Shown piece after piece: positions 51,593 through 61,207 of a stretch of 64,000 nucleotides of DNA. Under the pieces are notes generated by a model. The model worked only from the letters and a program-made list of their open reading frames with translations. It made no database searches and was not told where the DNA came from. How positions within the stretch are numbered: the first letter of the stretch is position 1; each line of letters opens with the position of its first letter. The translations under genes and the position numbers were made by a program. Source of the stretch: Acidilobaceae archaeon (GTDB lineage: Archaea; Thermoproteota; Thermoprotei_A; Sulfolobales; Acidilobaceae); the NCBI GenBank assembly GCA_026413755.1, contig JAOAKH010000005.1, positions 1 through 64,000 on the forward strand. The letters run 5' to 3'.

Positions 51593-51603
51593 CAGAGTAT
51601 ATA
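51593..51603 (-). promoter_or_regulatory. TATA element of the S13 ribosomal/RNA polymerase cluster
   Basis: On the minus strand GTTATATACTC, about 27-37 bp before GTG 51566, in the short gap behind the L7Ae gene. Confidence 0.5.
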
Positions 51604-51611
51604 ACCATTGG

Positions 51612-51995
51612 CTAAGCGCCGGCCTTCGCCTTGAGCTCCTTAGCCTTCTCCGCTATCTCCCTCACCAATGACTCTGCCTCGCCGGGCTCTACTATAGCCA
51701 CGCTGGAGGCCTGCACCTCTATGCCCGCAACCTCCCCTAACCTTTTCTTACTGGGAACGTAGACATAGGGTATCTTCTTCTCCTCACAGAGGAAGGGCAG
51801 GTGCATCACTATCTCAGGCGGGTCCACGTCGACAGCTATCACGACGAGCTTAGCTAGGCCTCTCTCCGCGGCCTTCGTGGTCTCGTTAACTCCCTTCTTT
51901 ATTTTCCCTGACTCTCTGGCCTTGCTAACCGCCTGATACACTTTCTCAGCCAGGTCCTCAGGGACCTGGAACCTCACATGGGGCGCCTTCGGCAT
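51612..51995 (-). CDS. rpl7ae: 50S ribosomal protein L7Ae (eL8), also box C/D RNP core protein
   Basis: Binds K-turns in 23S rRNA, C/D and H/ACA guide RNAs and RNase P. The 127-residue product contains [33 protein letters not shown] (split across the family core) and [25 protein letters not shown] at 51995 has a GGAGGA site seven bases upstream, so I prefer it to the longer open frame starting at 52040. Confidence 0.97.
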   Translation of the reverse strand: MPKAPHVRFQVPEDLAEKVYQAVSKARESGKIKKGVNETTKAAERGLAKLVVIAVDVDPPEIVMHLPFLCEEKKIPYVYVPSKKRLGEVAGIEVQASSVAIVEPGEAESLVREIAEKAKELKAKAGA

Positions 51996-52042
51996 TTCAT
52001 CCTCCTCCCCGCCGGGTCGTCGCGTTGGGTAACCTCTCAACC

Positions 52043-52050
52043 CTTATAAG
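52043..52050. promoter_or_regulatory. Symmetric TATA element shared by L7Ae and pyrophosphatase genes
   Basis: The palindrome CTTATAAG is centred about 35 bp before the pyrophosphatase GTG (52082) on the plus strand and about 51 bp before the L7Ae ATG (51995) on the minus strand, which has a leader with a ribosome-binding site. One element could serve both. Confidence 0.5.
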
Positions 52051-52081
52051 CCTATGACGAGAGGAGAGGCAGGGGCCTACA

Positions 52082-52612
52082 GTGAGCTGCCTCGAGAGGG
52101 TCGGCCCTGGGAAGTCCGCGCCTGAAGTCGTTAACGTGGTAATAGAGATACCTATGGGCAGCGCAGTTAAGTACGAGCTGGACGAGGAGAGCTGTATGCC
52201 AAAGGTCGACAGGTTCCTCTACACTAGCATGGTATACCCCTTCAACTACGGCTTCATTCCCGGCACGCTAGAGGAGGACGGAGATCCGGTGGACGTCCTC
52301 GTCATAAGCAGGGAGCCTGTGCTGCCCGGCTCATTGATAGAGGTGGTCCCCATAGGGCTGCTAGAGATGGAGGACGAGGAGGGCGTGGACAGCAAGGTCA
52401 TAGCGGTCCCCAAGCCAAAGCTTGACCCCTACTTTGCCTCTTGGAAAGACGTCGGGGACATGCCGGAGATCTTGAAGGACAAAATAAGGCACTTCTTCGA
52501 GCACTACAAGGAGCTAGAGCCGGGCAAGTGGGTGAAGGTGAGGAGCTGGAGGGGCGCAGAGGAGGCAAGGAGGAAGGTAGCAGAGGCGCTGGAGAGGGCT
52601 AAGAGAGGGTAA
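52082..52612 (+). CDS. ppa: Inorganic pyrophosphatase, soluble family I
   Basis: Hydrolyses pyrophosphate in the cytoplasm. The 176 residues contain KYELDEES, the [19 protein letters not shown] segment, and the metal signature DGDPVDVLV, with [17 protein letters not shown] and the C-terminal Lys/Tyr substrate ligands [18 protein letters not shown] at 52082. It starts four bases before the MBL-fold gene and is divergent from L7Ae. Confidence 0.97.
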   Translation: MSCLERVGPGKSAPEVVNVVIEIPMGSAVKYELDEESCMPKVDRFLYTSMVYPFNYGFIPGTLEEDGDPVDVLVISREPVLPGSLIEVVPIGLLEMEDEEGVDSKVIAVPKPKLDPYFASWKDVGDMPEILKDKIRHFFEHYKELEPGKWVKVRSWRGAEEARRKVAEALERAKRG

Positions 52613-52615
52613 CTT

Positions 52616-53587
52616 ATGCTGAGCTCCCTCGCCTCTGTGAGCGCTGAGGGCGCCATACTTCTGGGGAAGAACTTCGCTGTGGATGCTCACGCAGAAAGGC
52701 CGATAAGAGTCGTAACGCACATTCACGCAGATCACATAATAGGGCTGGAGAGGAGCCTCGAGGAGTCCCTCCTGCTCCTTGCTACCGACTTCACCATGGA
52801 GCTCCTGGAGATCTTGGGCTACTACGTGCCTCCGGAGAAGCGGCTGGCGCTGAGCTACCAGAAGCGCCTGAGGATCATGGATGAGGAAGTAACTTTGGAG
52901 AGGGCAAGGCACATAGTTGGGAGTGCCCAGGTAGTGGTAGAGGGGGAGGGCTACAGGGTAGGGTACACTAGCGACTTCAAGCTCCCCGGCACCCCGCCGC
53001 TCGAGGGCCTTGACGTGCTAGTAATAGACGCCACCTACGGCAGCCCGAGGCTGCAGCGTAAGTGGAGCGACGCAGAGGCCATGGCAGCCCTACTCAGTAT
53101 AGTGGAGATAGCCCTCAGGCAGGGGCCTGTGGAAATTTACGCATACCATGGGAAGATCCAAGAGGTCATGGCAGAGTTCAGGCTAAGGGGGGTAAAGGAG
53201 CCCTTCGTCACGGATCTGAAGGGGTACAAGATGGCAAGGGTAGCAGAGAGGTTCTACGGCGTGAGGCTTGACCCGCTCTGGCTCTCGCCGCAGGACGAGT
53301 CGAGCTACATATCCTTCATTCATGCGCATAAGTTCGACGAGAGCAGGGGGACTTCCACGAAGATCTTCCTCACGGGGTGGGAGCTCAGGGCGCCTGCGGT
53401 GAAGGTGAGGGAAGGGGTCTTCAGGGTGGGCTTTAGCGATCACGCCACCTTCAGGGAGATAATAGAGTACGTGCGGGAAGCCTCTCCTAAAAGGGTGATC
53501 GTGGACTCCACGAGGGGGACGGACACGCAGGTAACTGCTAGGTACATAGAGAGAGCTTTGGGCATTCCTGCTGAAAGTCAGCCCTGA
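52616..53587 (+). CDS. Metallo-beta-lactamase-fold nuclease-like protein
   Basis: A 323-residue protein of the beta-lactamase fold group of RNA-processing exonucleases. The metal motif is THIHADHIIGLE (HxHxDH), with further ligands His in RARHIVGSAQ, Asp in YTSDFKLPGTP and the C-terminal His in VGFSDHATF. It lacks an obvious beta-CASP KH domain and is smaller than CPSF homologues. It follows ppa closely and is convergent to the FdhE-like gene (10-base overlap). Confidence 0.85.
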   Translation: MLSSLASVSAEGAILLGKNFAVDAHAERPIRVVTHIHADHIIGLERSLEESLLLLATDFTMELLEILGYYVPPEKRLALSYQKRLRIMDEEVTLERARHIVGSAQVVVEGEGYRVGYTSDFKLPGTPPLEGLDVLVIDATYGSPRLQRKWSDAEAMAALLSIVEIALRQGPVEIYAYHGKIQEVMAEFRLRGVKEPFVTDLKGYKMARVAERFYGVRLDPLWLSPQDESSYISFIHAHKFDESRGTSTKIFLTGWELRAPAVKVREGVFRVGFSDHATFREIIEYVREASPKRVIVDSTRGTDTQVTARYIERALGIPAESQP

Positions 53588-54267
53588 GCCTCCTCCGCTG
53601 CCCTCCTGAAACTCTCCGCCCCCATGGCGATGAGGGGGAGGACTATAGCCGGAGCCCTTATGGTCTCGTCCAGGATAGCCCGCCAAGTGGAGCCGCACTC
53701 CCAGCACTTCATCAGCGCCAGCCTCCTCTGCCTGTCGGAGAACATCCCTATGGAGATCTCCGAGGAGTTGCCGCAGTACGGGCACGTGGGCTTTCCGCTG
53801 CTCTGGAGCCAAACATAGGAGCAGAAGTGGCATACCATATAGTATTTGTCTCCCCTCTTGAAGGAGGTCTCGCTCCTCGCGCCGCACAGAGGACAGAAGG
53901 CGGATTGCTCCGCCACTGCCTCTCTCCCCTCAGCAAAGGCCCTTGCCACCGCCTGAAGGGTGAGGAGGGCAGAGCGAAAGCCCTCTTCCTCCGCGTTGCC
54001 AGCAAGTGCTGCCGCCACAGCTTTCCTCACGTCCTTTACCTCGTCCCCTATCTCGCCCGCCACCCTTCTCACCATCGCTTCGAGCTTCCCGCTGGAGTCT
54101 AGCTGTGAGAGAAGCTCTCGGAGGTCTGAGCTCTCCCTTGCCTCCGCCCTCACTTGGGACATGATCTCCTGCTGCACCCTCTCCACGCTCTTTACCCACT
54201 CCAAGTTTATTGGAGACCCGACGAGGTGAGCGTACTTCATTAGAGCAGAGGCAAGCTCTTCAGTCAA
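53578..54267 (-). CDS. FdhE-like rubredoxin-fold protein
   Basis: A 229-residue protein whose C-terminal half has four CxxC knuckles: FCPLCGAR, VCHFCSYV, TCPYCGNS and KCWECGST. That arrangement matches the formate dehydrogenase accessory protein FdhE, which helps mature the Mo/W enzyme. The N-terminal half is helical. There is no formate dehydrogenase gene in the window. A different metal-binding role is possible. Confidence 0.7.
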   Translation of the reverse strand: MTEELASALMKYAHLVGSPINLEWVKSVERVQQEIMSQVRAEARESSDLRELLSQLDSSGKLEAMVRRVAGEIGDEVKDVRKAVAAALAGNAEEEGFRSALLTLQAVARAFAEGREAVAEQSAFCPLCGARSETSFKRGDKYYMVCHFCSYVWLQSSGKPTCPYCGNSSEISIGMFSDRQRRLALMKCWECGSTWRAILDETIRAPAIVLPLIAMGAESFRRAAEEAQG

Positions 54268-54754
54268 CCCTCTCCGCCCCCAGAGAGGACCTCACCCTCT
54301 CCTTTAAGCAGGCTGCTAGATCTCTCTGCTTCAGCGAAAGGGCTAGCCCCAAGGTCGCTAGGTCGAGGAGCACTCCATGCCTCTCCCTACAGCCGTACCT
54401 GGAGAGCAGCCTGGCGTGGTAGAGGGAAAGGAGGGCTATGCCTATGAGGAAGTAGTATAGGGATAGCAGAGTCAGGGCCCAGAGAAGGGAAGACAGGCGC
54501 GGAGGACTGCGCTCCAGCACTCCCCTAGCATGGGCTACAAGGAGCAAGTAGTACAGCTCCAGGGCGCCGCCGAGAAAGGATAGGGAGACGAGGAAGGATA
54601 GGGCTATGGGCGAGAGCGGAGGGCCTAGCAGGCTTGCGGGGAGGCTCGCGAGAGCGCTCCCTGAGAGGAGGAGAGGGGGCAGGAGGGCTACCGGATCGCT
54701 CATGGCCTCGATTACCCTCTGTGCTCTCTCAGCCATCTCCAAGCTGAGTCCCAA
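54260..54754 (-). CDS. Membrane protein of unknown function next to FdhE-like gene
   Basis: A 164-residue protein with about four hydrophobic helices (LPPLLLSGSALASLPASLLG, LALSFLVSLSFLGGALELYY, LLWALTLLSLYYFLIGIALL) and a basic C-terminal tail. TTG at 54754 (or ATG at 54736) starts it. It overlaps the FdhE-like gene by eight bases. Family not recognised. Confidence 0.6.
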   Translation of the reverse strand: MGLSLEMAERAQRVIEAMSDPVALLPPLLLSGSALASLPASLLGPPLSPIALSFLVSLSFLGGALELYYLLLVAHARGVLERSPPRLSSLLWALTLLSLYYFLIGIALLSLYHARLLSRYGCRERHGVLLDLATLGLALSLKQRDLAACLKERVRSSLGAERVD

Positions 54755-54772
54755 GGAGAAGGAGAGGGGAGG

Positions 54773-56209
54773 TTAAACAGAGTGTCCCCTCTCTGCCCTA
54801 AGGGAGCTGAGGTAGTCGTCTAGCTTCATGACGTTGTTGCTCTCGTCCACCACGAGCTCGCCGGGGATGCCGTACCTCCCTATCAGAACATACCAGAGGG
54901 CGCCTAGCAGAGCTATCCCGCCGAGAGCAGCGGTGCTCACGACGGTGAGGTCCATGACGGACATGAGGAGCCCCCCGACGTTTAGGAGCGTGGAAGCTAT
55001 CGGCGCTACGGACTCCCTTGCTATCAGGAGGGTTGCGGATGGCTGGAGCCTCAGGAGGAGGAGAGGAGCCCCCGCCGAGCTCAGCACCCTGCCCAAGATC
55101 CACAAGATCCCGGTGGCTACTCCTAGGTTAACGAAGGCCTCGGCGTAGCCGAGGAGCTCGCCGAAGGCGAGCGTTATTAGGGCCGTCAGGAGGCCTACGA
55201 GCAGCGTGGCCACGTGAGGCTGCCCATGGACGTTTGTGGACTGGAGGATCTCGGGGGCTGCGTTCTCCCTTGCCAGGTTGAAGAAGATCCTCGCTGCAGC
55301 CAGCGTGGTGCCGACGTTAGATATGAGGAGGCTCTTGGTAGCAATCAGAAACACCAGCAGGGCAGGCAGGGATCCGTATTGGGAGACGAGCTCAATAAGC
55401 GGCTGCTCAGAGCTGGAAAGGGCAGCTATGCCGTAGGGCCAGAGGGCTATCATGGCGTAAGTGCCCAGCACCATGGAGAGCCCGCCGAGCAGGAAGGCCA
55501 GCCACATGCCCTTGGTTACGTTGTTAGTAGGACTCTTCGTCTCCTCTCCCAAGTACGTAGCGGTGCCCACGCCGTCGAGGCTGACCATTATCACCATGAA
55601 GGCGAGGGCTATGTCGCCTAGCCTAGCCTCAAAGGGCGGCAGCACAAGCTCTGTCCTCAGGCCCTCTCGCAAGGAGAGGGCAAAGAGGGCTATGAGCACC
55701 AGCACCTCCAGGGTCGCCACCACCATAACTACTGTGCTCAACAGCCTCCTGATGTTGGTCGTGAAGGAGACGAGCGTAGGATATAGGATGCCGATGAGAA
55801 GGACTGCAGGCAAAAGGTATGGAGACAAGTCGGAGAGGCCGTAATATCGCAAGAGAGTGGCCGTCATGAGATAGACTGCTATCACGTTCACGGCGTTCAA
55901 CAGCACAAAGGAGAAGAGCTCGATGATTGCCTCCGCGAAGGCTATGGGCTTGCTCCTATATGCTGCGTAAACAAAGGTGTAGTAGCCGCCAGGACTGGCC
56001 AGCTTTCTGCTGTAGATTGTTAGCGTGTACACCCACAAGGCGCTGGCAAATAGGGCGAGCAGCGTGGCCACCACTACGTCTCCGCCCGCATACGCTACCG
56101 CTACCGTCGTCGTAGAGACAACGCTGCCTAGCGGTGCGGTGACTGCCATAGCCTGCGCGTAGTTTTCTTTCAGGCTCAGCGCCGCACCGTTTAGCTTTGC
56201 GAGCCCCAC
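54773..56209 (-). CDS. APC-family amino acid permease
   Basis: A 478-residue transporter with about 12 helices. The APC hallmarks are in the first part (VTAPLGSVVSTTTVAVAYAGG) and in LDGVGTATYLGEETKSPTNNVTKG, the usual F-G-x-E-x segment after helix 5. The substrate is probably an amino acid or polyamine. GTG at 56209; a CTTTATTAATCC element about 40 bp upstream lies in the AT-rich gap before nuoN. It is not part of the nuo operon, though on the same strand. Confidence 0.9.
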   Translation of the reverse strand: MGLAKLNGAALSLKENYAQAMAVTAPLGSVVSTTTVAVAYAGGDVVVATLLALFASALWVYTLTIYSRKLASPGGYYTFVYAAYRSKPIAFAEAIIELFSFVLLNAVNVIAVYLMTATLLRYYGLSDLSPYLLPAVLLIGILYPTLVSFTTNIRRLLSTVVMVVATLEVLVLIALFALSLREGLRTELVLPPFEARLGDIALAFMVIMVSLDGVGTATYLGEETKSPTNNVTKGMWLAFLLGGLSMVLGTYAMIALWPYGIAALSSSEQPLIELVSQYGSLPALLVFLIATKSLLISNVGTTLAAARIFFNLARENAAPEILQSTNVHGQPHVATLLVGLLTALITLAFGELLGYAEAFVNLGVATGILWILGRVLSSAGAPLLLLRLQPSATLLIARESVAPIASTLLNVGGLLMSVMDLTVVSTAALGGIALLGALWYVLIGRYGIPGELVVDESNNVMKLDDYLSSLRAERGHSV

Positions 56210-56298
56210 TTCTCGCTCCCTATAAGCTTTGCTATATGGCTACTAGGATTAATAAAGGTTACTATCCTCTTTAACTGTTTAAGAAAGCAAATATAGAG

Positions 56299-57660
56299 TT
56301 AAGAAATAAGTCCTACTATTATGGGGGCGACGAGACCCAGCAACGCGGTCAGCAGCGCTCCTGCGAGGAGGATCGTCCTGTACCTCTCCCTCAGCGGCGC
56401 CCGCGGGTTTGGCTCCGCAGACGTCATGTCTCTCAGGGCTCTTATGTAATAGGCCGAGCTCACGCCGCTGTTGATCAGCGCTAAGATCAGCAGCGGGAGG
56501 GAGTAGCTCGCCAAGGGGAAGAATATATAGAGTTTTCCCCAGAAGCCGAGCAGCGGCGGTATGCCGAGGAGGCTAGCGAGAAGGGCTGCTGAGGAGACTG
56601 AGGAAACGGGGTCTCTGGACAGCAGGCCCTTCAGCTCCCCGCCCAGCTCCCTCCCTGCCTCCGCCACCATGGAGAAGAGGGGAGCTTTTGAGAGGGAGTA
56701 AGCTATGGCCTGCAGGGCTATGCCAGCCAGCGCAAGCCTCGCGAGCGAGGACTCTGGGAAGGCTACCACCACTGCCATGCCCGCGAGCATGTATCCTACC
56801 TGGGCTATGCTGCTATATGCCAAAATCTTCTGCAGATCGGCTGTGGTCAAGGCTGCCACGTTCCCATAAGTCATAGTGAGGGCAGACAGTATTGCCAGGA
56901 AGAGCGCTGCATCCTCCGATCCTGCAAAGGACTCCGCAAGAGCTCTCACGAGGAGGGCTATGAAGCCGAGCTTTACGGCAGCTGCCACGAAAGCCACGAC
57001 CCTGCCGTCCGCCTTACCGTATACGCTGGGGAGCCACCAGTGGAGAGGGAAGAGGCCCAGCTTAAAGCCCACCGCTCCTACGGCCAGCCCTAGGGCCAGT
57101 ACCTCTATGCCGCCGGAGAGCGGCGACAGTCTATCTATGCCCGTCGCATATACAGAGCTGGCCAGCCAGAGGGCCAGCGCTAGCGTCGCTATCATGCCCA
57201 CGTATATGTACCTAATTGCGGCAAGTCTGCTCTCCCTATCGCCAGGGAGGGCAATCGTTACGTAGCTAATGACAGAGACGAGGAGCCAGGCCGCTATGAT
57301 AGTCACGGCGCTATTCGCGCCCGCGAGGAAGAAGAGGCCGAAGAGGGAGAGCGGGAGGAGGCTCTGGAGGGCTGGGTAGCTCCTCCAGCTAGTGCTCTCC
57401 GGCCAGGCAGCGAAGAGGATCATTGCAGAGGACAGGGAGGCGCCCAGCAGAAGGAGCGAGGAGAAGACATCGTGCACTACCAGGCCGTCAAAGAAGCTCC
57501 CGCCGCCTCTGAATAGCATATAGACAGAGGCGCCGGTAAAAGAGATCAGCCCTAGCCAGCTGAGGACCGCTACGGCCCGCCTGCTCTCGACCAGGACAGG
57601 CACTATCACAGAGGAGAGGAGGGTTATGCCGAGGAGGACCTCCACTACCATCTCCTTCAC
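56299..57660 (-). CDS. nuoN: NADH-quinone oxidoreductase-like subunit N (NuoN)
   Basis: Antiporter-like proton-pumping subunit of complex I, 453 residues, about 14 helices. The conserved Lys/Glu positions sit in the segments VKLGFIALLVRALAESF and ILAYSSIAQVGYMLAG. Last gene of the nuo cluster; it starts within four bases of the nuoL end. Confidence 0.93.
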   Translation of the reverse strand: MKEMVVEVLLGITLLSSVIVPVLVESRRAVAVLSWLGLISFTGASVYMLFRGGGSFFDGLVVHDVFSSLLLLGASLSSAMILFAAWPESTSWRSYPALQSLLPLSLFGLFFLAGANSAVTIIAAWLLVSVISYVTIALPGDRESRLAAIRYIYVGMIATLALALWLASSVYATGIDRLSPLSGGIEVLALGLAVGAVGFKLGLFPLHWWLPSVYGKADGRVVAFVAAAVKLGFIALLVRALAESFAGSEDAALFLAILSALTMTYGNVAALTTADLQKILAYSSIAQVGYMLAGMAVVVAFPESSLARLALAGIALQAIAYSLSKAPLFSMVAEAGRELGGELKGLLSRDPVSSVSSAALLASLLGIPPLLGFWGKLYIFFPLASYSLPLLILALINSGVSSAYYIRALRDMTSAEPNPRAPLRERYRTILLAGALLTALLGLVAPIIVGLIS

Positions 57661-59681
57661 CCTGCGAGTATTACCATAAGTAGTATTAGCGCCACAATAG
57701 AGGCCGCGTATAGGGCCATGTAGTAGTTCGTGGCGCCCTTGTGGAGGGACCTCAGGAGGTTAGCCAACCAGCCGCCCGTGAAGGGCATTCCGCTGTGGTA
57801 AGTATAGTCTATCCCCTCGTCTACCGTCACAAAGAAGCTGGCAAGCCTCCAGCCGTTGTTCTTGAAGAGGGCGTAGAGGAGGGAGTTGATGTACCACCTG
57901 TCATATAGGAAGTCGTAAACGGGCTTGAGGGAGCCTAGGAGGGCTGACGTTGCCGCAGGCCGCAAGTAATAGTGTGCAAAAACGACAGCTGCGGCGAGGA
58001 GCACTAAGCCTACGACTGCTGCAGCAGTCCCAGAGAGAGCCACCTCCGGTATGTAGGAAGCGTTGAGAGAGAGGGTGAGGAGAGCCATGTCGGAGTACAC
58101 TCTGGCAAGGTAAGGCCAGCCGAGGCCCAAGGCTAGGGAGGCTAGCGCTAGGACAAGGTAGGGGGCGAGCATGGTCGCGGGCGCCTCGTGCCCTTCTCGT
58201 TTGCCTGCTTGCGGCGGGAGGTGCATGGTCCTGAGGATGGCTCTCACAGTGTAGGCTGCGGTGAAGGCAGCAGTGAGGATGGCAAGCCCTCCGATTATGG
58301 GGGAGGCGGAGAGGGCTGTGTGGATCACGAGCTCCTTACTGAAGAAGCCCGACAGCGGCGGCAGGCCTATGAGGCTAAGGCCCGCCAGCCAGAAGGCTAT
58401 GGCCGTTAACTTCATGAGCCCGGCAAAGCCTCCCATCTGATCCATGAACCTGCTGTGCGCAGCGTGGATCAGCCAGCCCGCGACGAGGAAGAGGGCGGCC
58501 TTAAACACGGCGTGGCTAGCCAGGTGCGACATGCCAGCCACCACTCCTTCCGCTATTAGCTTAGGGCCGAGGGAGCCCACGAGGAGCCCTACGGAGGCTG
58601 CGCCTAAGAACATATAGCCTATCTGGCTGGCCGTGGAGTAAGCCAGGATCAGCTTCAGCTCGTCAGACACGAGAGCCATTGTGGCCAGCGCAAAGGCCGT
58701 TATGGCGCCTATCGCGGCCATGAAGAGGAAGTAGGGGTAGAGCTCACCTGCTGCTCCTATCGCAAGGGCGCCAGCCATCACTATGGGCACGAACCTGAGA
58801 AAGAGATATATGCCAGCCTTGACCATCGTGGCGGCGTGAATGAGCGCTGAGACGGGCGTGGGGCCTGTCATGGCGGTTACCAGCCACTCATGGAAGGGGA
58901 ACTGAGCGCTCTTTGCCAGCATGCCCAAGGAGAATATAGCCAAGGTGAGCGAGAGAATGCCCTTAGCGCTCAGCTCCCCCATCCAGCTAGGGACCTCTTG
59001 AGCCAGCTCGACTATGTTGAAGGTGCCAGCCGTAAGGAAGAGGACGGCCATGCCCACCAGCAGCGCTATGTCTCCCACCCTGGTGAACAGTATGGCCCTG
59101 AGCCCGCTGTGGCTCGGCTCGAAGAACATCGGAAAGCCCAGCGCATACCTGCCGGGCCTGCCCACCCACTTCTCTTCTTCGTCAGTGTACCAGTGACCTA
59201 TGAGAGCGTAGCTAGCCAGCCCAGTTCCCTCCCAGCCTATGAACATGAGGACGAGGTTGTCTGCGAGCACCAGCAACATCATGCTGCCCACGAAGAAGGT
59301 GAAGAAGGTGAAGTACCTGCCATATCCCCAGTCGCCCTCCATGTACTTTGTGCTGTATATAGCTATCAGCAGGCTAACCCACGAGACGACTAAGGCCATA
59401 ACTGAGGAGAGGCCGTCAAAGTATGTGCCAAGCGTCACGTTGAGCCAAGGCACCCACACGAAATCGCCGCCCGAGTATAGGGGCTTCTTCTCGGAGAACA
59501 CCCTCAAGGCTGCCTGCGAGGAGACGAGAGCTGAGACGAGTATGCTGATGACGCTCAGGTAACCGTAGAACCTTTCGTCCCTCACCTTTAGCAGCATGCC
59601 GAAGGCCATAATTGCTGCGGCCACGAACGGGGCAAGCCATGCGAGGGCCCAGGGGAACAGGGGCTCGTACATAGGGATCAC
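57657..59681 (-). CDS. nuoL: NADH-quinone oxidoreductase-like subunit L (NuoL)
   Basis: A 674-residue antiporter-like subunit. It has GWEGTGLASYALIGHWYTDEE, LVTAMTGPTPVSALIHAATMVKAGIYLF and LAYSTASQIGYMFLG, with a long C-terminal lateral helix extension ending LYDRWYINSLLYALFKNNGW. Size and the C-terminal extension mark it as NuoL rather than NuoM. Order here is K-M-L-N. Confidence 0.95.
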   Translation of the reverse strand: MIPMYEPLFPWALAWLAPFVAAAIMAFGMLLKVRDERFYGYLSVISILVSALVSSQAALRVFSEKKPLYSGGDFVWVPWLNVTLGTYFDGLSSVMALVVSWVSLLIAIYSTKYMEGDWGYGRYFTFFTFFVGSMMLLVLADNLVLMFIGWEGTGLASYALIGHWYTDEEEKWVGRPGRYALGFPMFFEPSHSGLRAILFTRVGDIALLVGMAVLFLTAGTFNIVELAQEVPSWMGELSAKGILSLTLAIFSLGMLAKSAQFPFHEWLVTAMTGPTPVSALIHAATMVKAGIYLFLRFVPIVMAGALAIGAAGELYPYFLFMAAIGAITAFALATMALVSDELKLILAYSTASQIGYMFLGAASVGLLVGSLGPKLIAEGVVAGMSHLASHAVFKAALFLVAGWLIHAAHSRFMDQMGGFAGLMKLTAIAFWLAGLSLIGLPPLSGFFSKELVIHTALSASPIIGGLAILTAAFTAAYTVRAILRTMHLPPQAGKREGHEAPATMLAPYLVLALASLALGLGWPYLARVYSDMALLTLSLNASYIPEVALSGTAAAVVGLVLLAAAVVFAHYYLRPAATSALLGSLKPVYDFLYDRWYINSLLYALFKNNGWRLASFFVTVDEGIDYTYHSGMPFTGGWLANLLRSLHKGATNYYMALYAASIVALILLMVILAG

Positions 59682-61207
59682 CTCAAGGCCTCGAGGAGGA
59701 GCTCAACTGCCCCCTGTGCAGGAGGCACCAGAAGGCCTCCGAGCAGGAAAAGCAGTAGCCCCAGCGCGGCGATGAGGAGGACGCTCCCCTTGAAGGAGTC
59801 CATCTCTTCGCCTCCTCCCATCTTCGGCGCGCCGAAGAAGATCTTGCGCATGGCATAGAAGGAGTACACAGCAGTCATGAGGAAGCTTAGGACAAGCGCA
59901 ATAGAAAGCGCGAGGAGGCTCCAGGGCGTGAGGGGGTTAAATGCCTGCACTACGCCGAGGAGTATCAGCAACTCTCCCCACATCCCGACAGTAGGCGGCA
60001 TCCCGACGAGGTGCATGAAGCCGAGGAGGGACGCGGCTGCCATCGCCGGATAGACCCTCGCGAGGCCTCCCATCTTGTTCATATCCCTCAGCCCTCTGAG
60101 CTCCGTTATGAAGACCCCTGCCACCATGAAGAGAGCTGCCTTCCCTATCGCGTGGCTCAGGTAGTGTAGCATAGCCCCTGCCAGCCCGAAGGCAGTGAGC
60201 GTGGAGATGCCTAGCAGCAGGTAGCCCATCTGGCTTATGCTAGAATATGCGAGGAACCTCTTGAAGTCGTTCTGCTTGAGGGCCACGAAGGCACCGTACA
60301 CTATCGTCAACAGCGCTAGGAGGAAGAGGAAGTCCGCCGCGCCCTTCATGAAGGAGGGGAAGAGCGATAAGCCAAAGCGCGCTATAGCGTAGCCCGCTAT
60401 GCCTATGAGGTTGGGCGAGAGCAGGGCAGAAATGGGCGTGGGTGCTTCTGCGTGAGCATATGGGAGCCACATGTGGACCCCGAAGACGGCCATCTTCACT
60501 AGCAGCCCTAGCAATATGAGCAGAGGCGCTAGCGCAAAGATCCCCTCCGCCCCCACCTCTAGGAAGGCCCTGTTGTAGCCAGTCTCCAGCAGCACGTCGA
60601 AGCTGCCCGCGTTTATGCCATAGAAGAGCGTGCCAGCCAAGAAGAGGGCTCCGCCGACGTGGGTCCAGACGAAGTACATGAGAGCTATCCTCATCCTGTC
60701 GCCGTAACCGTAGTAGGCTATGAGGGCAAAGGATGTGAGCAGGGATATTTCTAAGAACACGAAGAACTGGATCAAGTTAGAGGAGAGCACCATGCCTAAC
60801 ATTGAGGAGGAAAAGGCATTGTAGAGGACAAAGTAGCCTCCCATACCGGGGACCTGCTTCCCCTCCCTCCTAAGCTCATCTATCCTGTGCTCCATGTACT
60901 TTAGGCTGTAGAGAGCTACAAGCGCCGTCACCAGCGATATGCCCAGCGTGACGGGCAAGGAGAGGCCGTCAAGGAGGAGGGAGAAACTCCCAAGGGAGTA
61001 CTCCTTTAGGCCTATGGTGAACGGGTCCCTCAGCTGCTGCGCGTCCAAGTAGCCCACGTAATATAGCCCCAGGAGCCCCGGCAGGAGGAAGAGGAGCGCC
61101 GAAAGGATCACCGAGAAGCGTAAGATCCCCTGGCTCAGAGAGCCCAGAGCTGCCAAGAGCACGGGAAGCAGCACGGAGAGCCAGAGGAGGGGCAGCGGCA
61201 GCTCCAC
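59678..61207 (-). CDS. nuoM: NADH-quinone oxidoreductase-like subunit M (NuoM)
   Basis: A 509-residue antiporter-like subunit with about 14 helices. It has FVFLEISLLTSFALIAYYGYG, HMWLPYAHAEAPTPISALLS and FLAYSSISQMGYLLLGIS, as in NuoM. It lies between nuoK and nuoL, an unusual order. It overlaps both neighbours by one to four bases. Confidence 0.93.
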   Translation of the reverse strand: MELPLPLLWLSVLLPVLLAALGSLSQGILRFSVILSALLFLLPGLLGLYYVGYLDAQQLRDPFTIGLKEYSLGSFSLLLDGLSLPVTLGISLVTALVALYSLKYMEHRIDELRREGKQVPGMGGYFVLYNAFSSSMLGMVLSSNLIQFFVFLEISLLTSFALIAYYGYGDRMRIALMYFVWTHVGGALFLAGTLFYGINAGSFDVLLETGYNRAFLEVGAEGIFALAPLLILLGLLVKMAVFGVHMWLPYAHAEAPTPISALLSPNLIGIAGYAIARFGLSLFPSFMKGAADFLFLLALLTIVYGAFVALKQNDFKRFLAYSSISQMGYLLLGISTLTAFGLAGAMLHYLSHAIGKAALFMVAGVFITELRGLRDMNKMGGLARVYPAMAAASLLGFMHLVGMPPTVGMWGELLILLGVVQAFNPLTPWSLLALSIALVLSFLMTAVYSFYAMRKIFFGAPKMGGGEEMDSFKGSVLLIAALGLLLFLLGGLLVPPAQGAVELLLEALR

